From the NCBI GenBank assembly GCA_950097015.1, contig CATNEN010000011.1:1178001-1242000 (forward strand): a stretch of 64,000 bases of DNA. The letters are read 5' to 3'. Made by a program: the position numbers and the translations under genes. Below are positions 56,226 to 64,000 of the stretch, piece after piece (within the stretch, counting starts at the first letter, position 1; the number at the start of each line of letters is the position of its first letter). The notes under the pieces were generated by a model, which saw only the letters and a list, made by a program, of their open reading frames with translations, did no database searches and was not told where the DNA came from. The stretch is from Macrostomum hystrix (lineage: Eukaryota > Platyhelminthes > Macrostomidae).

Positions 56226-59200
56226 TCAAGAACCGAGTGCCAAGAGTGGCACAATGGCGTATCCAAGCAGCAGGATTGTTGTCATTGGCGACAGTTGACG
56301 CCCGGCATTTGGTTCGAGCTGAAATCCGCACAGCCGCGGTGTGCTCAAACAGCTGAGCCTGAGTAGTAGCCGCGGAGCCGAGCTGCCGCTGTCGGAGCTG
56401 TTCAGCTCGGGCAGTAGCTGAGGCCAGGTGAGCTCAGCTGGGCTGCTGCAGTTGCTGAGCACGGCATCCAGGCGAGTCAGGTATGACGCCGAGGCTCTCA
56501 ACTGGTTCAGGATGCGATGATTAGCTAGATTTATGGTGAACAAAGCTTTCAAGGTAAGCCAGCGCAGTTTGGGAAACAGGTGACCGATATAGCTCAGCTC
56601 CTGCTGGTTGAGCTCGTAGCAGCCCTGCCGGAGGCTCAGTGTTAACCGACTGGTGTTAAATCCCTGCCTCATTGCTGTGAAGTTGCCGAATAAGTTTCCG
56701 TCTGGCAGTTGGGCGAAATTCAAGATGGCCTCCTGGTTCAAGGTCACCGGGCCGGACAGAAGCTCCAGCCAATCAGAGTCCGACACTGGAGCCTGCAGCA
56801 GCCGCAGTGACAAATATTTCAGTCCCAGAGCGCCCTGAGTGCCCGCCAATCGTTGAAAGGCGCCCGGCTCAATGGACATTGTTGACAGGTGATGATTTAG
56901 CTGCATTGACAGGCTCTGCAGTACTGGCAGGTTGGCGAGGCTGCCAGTCTGCAAGCGCACTCGAAGTGGCACTCCGTCATCGTCGAATGATACGGCCAGC
57001 TCTCGCAGAGTTGTCAAATTCGCAATGCTGCCCTCAGGCAGGTCCACCAGCTGAGGCCACTTCTCAGCCCCTGGCTGGCTGAGAATCTCCGGTCGCGTTG
57101 ATACTTCAATGTTTAAAGTTTCCAAGCTTGTCAGGCCGGATTGTGAGATCAGTTTGGGCAGTTGCGTCGGTTCGGCGATTGTCAGTCGCAGGAATTGCAG
57201 ACTGGCAGCGGTCGGGTAGAGAGCTCTCGCATCAATGCTCAGCAGATTGAAGTTGCAGGACAGGTCGAGATAGCGCAGTTTGGTCAGGCCAGAGAATGTG
57301 CTCTCGCCAATGTGGCTCAGGTGGTTGTTTCGCAGCACCAGAGTTTCCAAATTGCGCAGGGCCTGAAATGCGCCGTCTTGAATTTCGTACAGGCCCTGTC
57401 TCTGACGCCTGGAGTAGCGATAGCCGGCCAGAACGAGAATGCGAAGATTCGGCGCGTTGGCCAACAGTCGCCTGCGAAGCAGCGGCACGTAGGTCTTTAT
57501 CATGCAGTCCAGCTGGTTCAGCATAAATGGAATTTGTGCAGAGCGCTTAAAAAAGTCGCGATTTGTAAGCAAACAGGACAGAACCCTAGGACTCGAATGA
57601 ATACATTGGCCTCCCAAAGTTTGAAGAAACTGTTTAAGTTGGTCCTGGAAGTTAGCCAGTTCGAAGCAGGCTCGCTTCGCCGATTCCAATGACGTAAATG
57701 GCTCCGAGTCAATGTTGCCGCATCCGATGGAAAAAAAGCGCAAGCGTGTCGCAGGGGCGCTTGGCGTCAAAGACTTGCTGTAGTCGCTGCTGTTCACTGA
57801 ACAGGTGCATTCTCGTGCGTAAATTGTCACATGATCTAGTTCTGAGTTATTTCTTACGTAGTCTGTAAAGTCTTCCAGATATAACTTTGTGACTAGCGGT
57901 TGCTTCTTGTTGCCAAATACATTGGTCCTGGCTCTGTCAAAGCCGCCATCATTGTCACCTTTGTTCAGTTCGGTCTCGGTGCTTTCAACAATGAGCGTGC
58001 GAAGACGCGGCCATTGGCTCAGAAAGCTGGCATTGATTTCTCCAATGTGAAACTTGGCAATGCGCAAGTCGGTGACAGTCATTCGACTGTCAATGGGCAG
58101 CAGCAGGCGGCACTGGCTGGGATTCGAAAATATTGACGACGGAAACCAGACAGTCTCGCCGATCACAAGCTTCTGCTGTGAGCAGTTGCGGCACTCCAGG
58201 AGCTCGGCATTGTTGCGCAAATCGATGCCCATCGGCGACATGAAGATGGCGTTCACGCTGACCAGCTGCAGGGCCCCAGAGCCGGCTTGGAATGCCCCCG
58301 GTGCCAGGAGCTCGCATCGGCCTTCCATGGGATTCACTGCATGGTGATTGGCGAAGTGAAGAGGTGCTAGGTGGATTATACGATTAACAACAAAAAACAC
58401 GATATTTCCTCCTGCGAAAAGACCAGGGGGATATTTTAAATTTACGATGAACTAACTTTCAAAGCCGTCCGACGTCACCATTGTCGAGATATTCAGCGAT
58501 TCACTTCGAAGCGCCTGGGGACAAGACAACTAACATTGCTCTGTGTAAACAAGATATTTATTTTTATATTCATATACAACTAGTAACCGCCATGGTAACG
58601 TGATGAAACTGCGAGCAGAAAAATTATGCTTATTTTTGTGGTTTTGCCACCAGACACCCTGACGAGAGTCGTTGAATAACTCGACGATGTCGATGCTTTA
58701 TGATTCCTGCAGAAATTGTTTGGTCGGATAGAGCGGAAGATTTATTATTATTTTTATTAGTTGTCGAAGGTTGACCCACAGCAAGCGAGTAGGACCCGCG
58801 ATGTGCTATCGCTCAGCACCAATCAATAGAGAATTTTTCCGTCTAGCATGACATAACTCCGGGTACAACAAGCTGAAACTATCAGAATTAAATTCACTCA
58901 CTTACAAACATGTCGCCGAAGCTGAATGACTCCAGTCTGGTCAGGTTGACAAACGACCCGGCGCCAAACACGCTGCCATTATGACACTTGACAATCTTCT
59001 GGTGCAGCATCAGCGTCAGCTGGCGCAAATTAGGCAGATTCCTGAACTGGAAGCCTGACAAATTCTCCTCGTGGAAGCGCGGCTGTCCGCGAGAGCCGCC
59101 ACCGTCCTCAGCTTCGTCCGCGCTGTTGGACGTCGTGCGCAGCTGCACCGACTCCAGCAGAGGCAGGCTGTCCAGTTTGAACCGGTTCAAATAGCAGTCG

Positions 59201-59778
59201 GATGGCTGACTCAGGCGCAGTTGTTTCAGGCTGAGCGCTGTCCTATTCAGAAACATTGAGTAGGAGTCGCAGCCGTTGTAGTCCAGGTTGAGGCTCAATG
59301 ACGTCAGGTTCATCTCGGCCATGCAGAATGGATCGCCGCTGTTCAGAGCGCTGCCAAGGACTCCGCTGAATCCGTGCAGGCTGAGCGAACGCAGACTGCC
59401 AGCGAGGGGTTCAAGAGCACACTCGGCTAGGATCATCTGACGACTGCGACGATTTCGAGCGAGTAGAAACTCCAACTGGCCGTGTCGAGACAGACTGTCT
59501 ACTGGCAGCAGAAAGTCTGTCTCCGCCTTCTCGTCGGTGCGTTGAATAACCAGAGACAGGCTTGATATTGACCACGGAAGCGTTGGCAGGCGTCTGATAG
59601 CGTCAGCTGCGTCGACTCCAACAATGTCGCAGACTAGACCCTGACTGGAGCTGTTGAATAGCAGACAGTTGTAGAGGCCAGCCTCTTTCAGCATCAAGGG
59701 ACGATCTAGAGTGGCAACGTCACTAAACCAGGTAAGTGCAAGTTGCAGTACCGCCAGAACCTGCACCAATGGCCTCAT
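56226..59778 (-). CDS. Secreted or GPI-anchored leucine-rich-repeat protein, three exons
   Basis: Exons 59778-58906, 58514-58457 and 58411-56226 join in phase (atgttt|gtaagt ... ccccag|gcg; gaaa|gttagt ... tcgcag|ga), giving 1038 aa. The N-terminus (MRPLVQVLAVLQLALTWF) is a signal peptide. Leucine-rich repeats are scattered; the clearest are LRILVLAGYR, FQALRNLETLVLRNNHLSHI and FSGLTKLRYLDLSCN, with ELNS/SGSS linkers and many N-glycosylation sequons. The C-terminus (MTTILLLGYAIVPLLALGS) is hydrophobic with no cytoplasmic tail, as in GPI-anchored surface LRR proteins. It resembles chaoptin/connectin-type adhesion proteins in layout; no orthologue is claimed. There is no intracellular TIR domain, so it is not a Toll receptor. 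The second intron is only 45 bp. Confidence 0.82.
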
Positions 59779-61185
59779 TGCAATGCACCAGTAAGGCCCA
59801 AGGTAAATAGATCAAGCCAGCGTAGTTTGCATCGCAGCCAGTAATATAGTGAATCAGGGTGCGCAAGTCCCACTTGGGTCAGAGAGGAACCCAAACGTAG
59901 CTGTTCGATGACTAAAATGCCCAGAGAGGGAGCCTTAAAAACTGGTGCAAATTTTGTCCGAACGCGCGCAGCCAATCAGCGCTTAACTGAATCAGCCAGC
60001 ACTTTCAGTATTGTGGAAATTTCTAAAGCGCTCTTTATAGGCTGTACAGTTTCAACATACGGCTGGAACCGCGTGTCTGACAAATTGTGTGTCTGACACA
60101 AATTGTAACCCAGATAGCTATTCGATAGCACCAATGGGCCTGTTCACTCTCCAAGCACGAGCGGCCCACCCCAAAAAGACCCCCCCAGTGTCGCATCCGT
60201 CTCCTGGCTTGTTTATTTTGTCAGCTTGCCCACTCCCGGTTTTTCGGATGCAACGTCCTAGTCCATTGCCCGAGCGGGGCCTTATTCTCTTTATCTATCC
60301 ATTTATCTTTGAAAATTGCTTTGGATCTCCGAACAGTATAGAACTGTATAATTAAAAGCTGTATTGAACTGCTTTTAATTGCTGTCCATTGCAGATATCC
60401 TATAGGGCATTGCGCAAACTGCTGTGAAGTGTCTGCACAATCTAGAATTCGCATTTGAAAGTTGCCAACTGTGAATCTTCAAACTGCAACGGTTGATACT
60501 TATTTTACTAAAATCCTATTCCTGCTTGATTTTATTTACCTGCGGGCTGGGCCATTCACGAGAGAAATCTAAATGTATGCTACGTCGTAATGCGAGAACA
60601 GAAACGTTTGTATTTACAATACGTCCCTTTGTTCGCATTCAACGACAGATGCTCAACGCTCTAACCTGGCGATTGAAGTTGGACGTCGCTCGTGACTCGT
60701 TTAACGATTGGACCAGTCAGCGAAGATGCTCTGTACTGACTCTGGTCTCTTGTGAGCTGTAGCACGGATCACATGATTGGTGTAGGTCCGTGATAGATTC
60801 GCTCTTGTAGAAATCCAAGCCATCATGTCGCTAAGTGTGTTTTTACCGAGCACTTGTATCGCACTGTACGATTGTACCAAGACGAACTTTGGCAGAGGTC
60901 TTGGAAACAAAGCACTCACACTATAGGGGGCAACAGGCTTTTATATACTTGCGCACGGCAGCAACAGGGCAAGTTATTGGGTTATTAGTGGCGTACATCT
61001 TAATATGCTTTCCTGTACATGGGTTAGCAGCGTTGGTTGTGTTGTGTCTACCCTTATTAATTTAAAATTGTGGCAAGCTTTAAGCCGAATTAAAGGGCTT
61101 GTGGTAAGTTTGAGGTTCGAATTTCGGGCACAAGGGCATGACGTCTCTAATTTGAAGACAAGCTCCTGAAATAAACACCTGAAAT
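59779..61185. other. 5' flank of the LRR gene and intergenic sequence
   Basis: Contains the presumed LRR promoter (no clear TATA in the right place). Several frames of 60-90 codons on both strands have no family features and I treat them as chance. Confidence 0.4.
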
Positions 61186-61187
61186 GC

Positions 61188-61428
61188 CCCTCCAACCCCT
61201 CAGTTTCTACAGGCTGTTCTGCCACTCCTACCCCTCAGTTCCTGTAAGCTGTTCTGCCCCTCCTACCCCTCAGTTCCTGTAAGCTGTTCTGCCCCTCCTA
61301 CCCTCAGTTCCTGTAAGCTGTACTGCCACTCGAACCCCTCAGTTTATACAAGCTGTTCTGCCCCTCCTACCCCTCAGTTTCTACAGGCTGTTCTGCCCCT
61401 CCTACCCCTTTTCTTCTAGAAGCTGTTA
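61188..61428. repeat. 35-bp minisatellite
   Basis: About six to seven units with core cccctcagttcctgtaagct then gttctgcccctcctac, degraded at the ends. Confidence 0.85.
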
Positions 61429-61739
61429 ATGAAAAATTCAGGAGTCAATTATTTCAAAGATAGATTAAAACATTTATATTGATTAATTTCTGTTCTTCTT
61501 TAATGATGGCATGTTTCAGTTTAGCACAGTTATTTAGTACGAATATCGTAGGAGCAGAAACGACATCTATTTATGGATACGAAATATGCATGTAATATGC
61601 ATGTAATAAAAAACAGAGTAAAAGACGGCATTATAAATATAAAGGTCTGATGTTTAGTAGATCGCTGGTCTATAAGTAACTCAATCATTCACTAACCTAT
61701 TCACTCACTGGTTCACTGAATCACTCATTCTCTTACTCA

Positions 61740-61992
61740 TGCCAGATGTACAGCCGACAGCACAGCCTTATCTATTGCGTGGCGCATCTGAAGGCTGCGT
61801 ACGGCTGTTCAGTCCATGGACTGGGAGGACGCCTACCCATCCTTAAATACCCCTGTTAATGCTGGTACCCATTTAACAGCAATGCAGAGTTCAGTGTCTT
61901 GCTAAAAGGGTACATATTTTTCTAGTGGGAATCGAACCCTTGACCTTCAAGTCGCGAGTTCGCCGCTCCAGCCGCTAGGCTTCAACCTTCTG
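61740..61992 (-). mobile_element. tRNA-derived SINE with conserved 3' domain (family B)
   Basis: On the minus strand the element begins with a tRNA-like head: cctagcggctggagcggcg (A box) and gtcaagggttcgattccc (B box). It continues to cttttagcaagacactgaac and tgttaaatgggtaccagc, the pattern of the conserved central domain (Deu/Nin-type) found in SINEs of many animals. A gaatgagtga-type simple tail follows. Distinct from family A. Confidence 0.65.
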
Positions 61993-62154
61993 TAGCCTAG
62001 AAATGATAGAAATAAGCAGAAATTGGGTAGAAATTGGAGTAATGTTGACAGCTGCAACTACAATTAAAAAAGTGGGCATGAAAAATGTGTTTTCAATTCG
62101 AAAACCAGAATAGTTGAAAAGAATTTCTGCAGGTTACCAGAAAGAATTGTCTGC

Positions 62155-63982
62155 TCATAGACTTTTCTTTTTCTGGTGCTTCTTTGGCGACTTGCCTTTC
62201 TTGTCAATCTTTGAGATAGTGATGCTCATGTCTTGAATGTCTTCGTACAAATCCGACATCTTCAAGTTGAGGGTCTGAATCTGCTGCGGCGAGAGGTGCA
62301 TCTCGCGCTTCTTAATCTCCGCCTGCAGGCTCTCGAGCTGGTAAAAAGAAAAAAAAACGCACATAAGCTACTTATGTTTTCACCGAAGTCAGTAGTATGA
62401 AAAATTGCAACTGTTTTCTGACTATATACTCTATTTTCGGCACAAGATTTTAAATCGTACTCTTGGCTTGCGCCGTCACACACGCTGCTTACCTCGGTGG
62501 GGAGATGGATCGGAGAAAGAGCTGGGGATAATCAAAGGGACAAAAATGAGACACAGAAACACAAGGTGAGAATCGCTAATTGGATCTCTAATTGGGCCCT
62601 GGTTGGACACGGGGAACACGCGGAGGAGGCGGGCCGACCTGGAGAATCTGAAATCATACTATAGCCATCTTTTCCGCTTTCATTATCAGTTTCTCATCGG
62701 GCCGTGAGGTGTGACCTAGAAATCTTTATCTACTACTTTGACTATTCACTACCGTGCCTGTTTACTTGTATATATAATTATTTATCAGAATAGTTTTATT
62801 GCGTGCATTAAAATATAGACTTAAAATGTTTCAGAATCTCACATTAAATTATCTCAGAATCTCACTTTCATACTTTAAGAATCTCGCTTTGAATCTCGCA
62901 GAATCTCACGAGAGAATCATTATAGAACATAAAGGTAAAAATAAAAATAATTGCAGGAGGGCTGCGGGCAATGGCACACCATTTGGTGACACTAGACCCC
63001 CAGCTAGCGAGGAGGCAATTCTGCCCATTCCGCTGACTCCGCTTTCTCATCGTCCGGCAGTGTACACTCTCACTGTGCCTTGGAGGTTGGCCCTTAAGGG
63101 CGTAAATTGCACGACAAGCCCCCAAGCCTTCTCTCCGCGGCTGCGCCCCAAATAAATGTGGCGTCGCCGTGGAATCGAACTTAGGGACCTTGGTGCAAGA
63201 TGCAAACGCGTTAACCGCTCTGCCACCGACCCCTATGATAGAACATTAAATCTCATAGAATCTCATCTGAAATCTCATAGAATCTCATCTGAAATCTCAT
63301 AGAATCTCATCTGAAATCTCATAGAATCTCATCTGAAATCTCATAGAACCTCACTTTAAATATCTGAGAATGTCTCGACAAAATCTCATAATCTCACTTT
63401 TATTATCACAAGAATCCCATAATAATCCGAGAATCTCAATATAAAGTTCATAGAATCTCAGAATTTTTCTCTGAGAATCTCAGTTTTATTTTTTAGAATC
63501 TTACTACCAACCATCAAAATCTCACTTTTATTCCATTAGAATCTCTCGACCAATCTCTCAGAATAGCATCGCTATTATTCTCGTAAAATCTATCATGCCT
63601 ATCAATCAAAGCCAATCAAGCAGGCCGCCCACCTGAATCTGAGTGGAGATTCGACGCCGACGTAATTCAGCGATTTCCTCCGGTGTCAGCTGATCAATTG
63701 ACTCCTGCGATGAACGCCAAATTTCTAGCTTTTTTAGCTGCAAAAAAAATTTTTTTATTCGTCAATTTTTTAAACAACTCTTTAATTTGACTAGTTTATT
63801 TGTCCTTTAAAAACGTTCACTCGCCTGATTGTACGGCTCATCATCGTCGTCGTCGAGGTCCTGCCGACCAGCGTCATCAATGTCGTCCCCGATGCAGTCG
63901 ACGGTGATGATAGGATTGGTTGTGCTGACGAAGCCGCAGGGCGCGCCCGATGAGGTGTACTTGCTGCAGCCGGCAGGCGACT
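62155..63982 (-). CDS. Unrecognised acidic/coiled-coil protein, 3' three exons
   Basis: Exons 63982-63825, 63737-63633 and 62337-62155 join in frame and end with TGA at 62157-62155; the gene continues beyond the right edge. Exon 1 encodes SPAGCSKYTSSGAPCGFVST followed by a very acidic stretch (DDDDDEPYNQ). The next two encode a continuous amphipathic coiled coil: SSQESIDQLTPEEIAELRRR, then LESLQAEIKKREMHLSPQQI and LKMSDLYEDIQDMS, ending in a lysine-rich tail. The first of these introns uses a GC donor (cag|gcgagt). I do not recognise the family. The long intron 62338-63632 holds a SINE and a broken tandem array. Confidence 0.6.
62820..63595. repeat. 22-bp tandem array interrupted by a SINE
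   Basis: Degenerate units agaatctcatctgaaatct and ctcagaatctcac run from about 62820 to 62920 and again from 63247 to about 63595. The SINE at 62931-63237 splits them. The best-preserved units are at 63250-63345. Confidence 0.8.
62931..63237 (-). mobile_element. tRNA-derived SINE, family A, best-preserved copy
   Basis: On the minus strand it starts ggggtcggtggcagagcggt (A box TGGCAGAGCGG) and has ccctaagttcgattccac (B box). The body ctctccgcg... gcttgtcgtgcaattt-like and gtgagagtgtacac is shared with the other copies, and the 3' end is A/T-rich. It is flanked by the 9-bp duplication atagaacat (62922-62930 and 63238-63246), so it is an insertion in the array. Confidence 0.88.
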
Positions 63983-64000
63983 CTAAAAACAGACATTCAA

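Noticed and set aside
56653..58347. Several plus-strand ORFs of 60-176 codons opposite the LRR gene
   Set aside because: They are shadows of GC-rich LRR coding sequence on the other strand.
56226..59778. Toll-like receptor
   Set aside because: LRRs and a signal peptide are present, but there is no transmembrane segment followed by a TIR domain; the protein ends in a short hydrophobic tail.

Overview
This window is eukaryotic nuclear DNA. It has spliced genes with GT-AG and two GC-AG introns, metazoan protein families (XRN2, ETHE1, Mx-type dynamin, AlkB-like, TMEM79/MAPEG-like, mitochondrial ClpP, UBXN10-like, a secreted leucine-rich-repeat protein), Helitron, hAT, Crypton-like and LINE relics, and tRNA-derived SINEs. 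Coding exons are relatively GC-rich and lie in AT-rich, very tandem-repeat-rich non-coding DNA. The gene set indicates an animal, most likely an invertebrate. Several starts sit just after an acceptor-like AG, which would suit a lineage with spliced-leader trans-splicing such as flatworms, but the sequence does not fix the taxon.

Layout. 1-3961 (+): 3' half of an XRN2-type exoribonuclease. 5000-6392 (-): ETHE1-type persulfide dioxygenase. 10176-17180 (+): complete six-exon Mx/dynamin-like GTPase, 661 aa by my splice model. 19159-19461 (+): a 100-aa ORF of unknown function. 19.7-24.6 kb: repeat relics, including a LINE fragment, a small inverted-repeat element and a Helitron with a nested hAT-type MITE. 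24721-43039 (+): a four-exon gene encoding two tandem, catalytically degenerate AlkB-like domains. Its 14.4-kb second intron is filled with mobile-element debris (LINE, LTR-like segment, Crypton-like recombinases, P-type transposase relic, long terminal inverted repeats). 44942-46467 (+): TMEM79-like membrane protein. 47796-48967 (+): mitochondrial ClpP. 51293-52584 (+): UBXN10-like. 56226-59778 (-): secreted LRR protein. 62155 to the right edge (-): 3' end of an unrecognised acidic/coiled-coil protein.

About twenty minisatellite arrays occur, nearly all with 16-53-bp units. Almost every long intron carries its own private, sequence-unrelated array. Many unit lengths are multiples of three, so the arrays produce long spurious reading frames. 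The most striking is in XRN2, where the repeat unit includes the last exon bases plus the 5' splice site, giving about ten decoy donors behind the real one.

The genes are not a pathway cluster; they are ordinary independent metazoan genes. The two most unusual features are the tandem degenerate AlkB protein and the splice-donor array in XRN2. All exon joins were made by eye from reading-frame phase, splice consensus and remembered family conservation; no search or transcript evidence was available.
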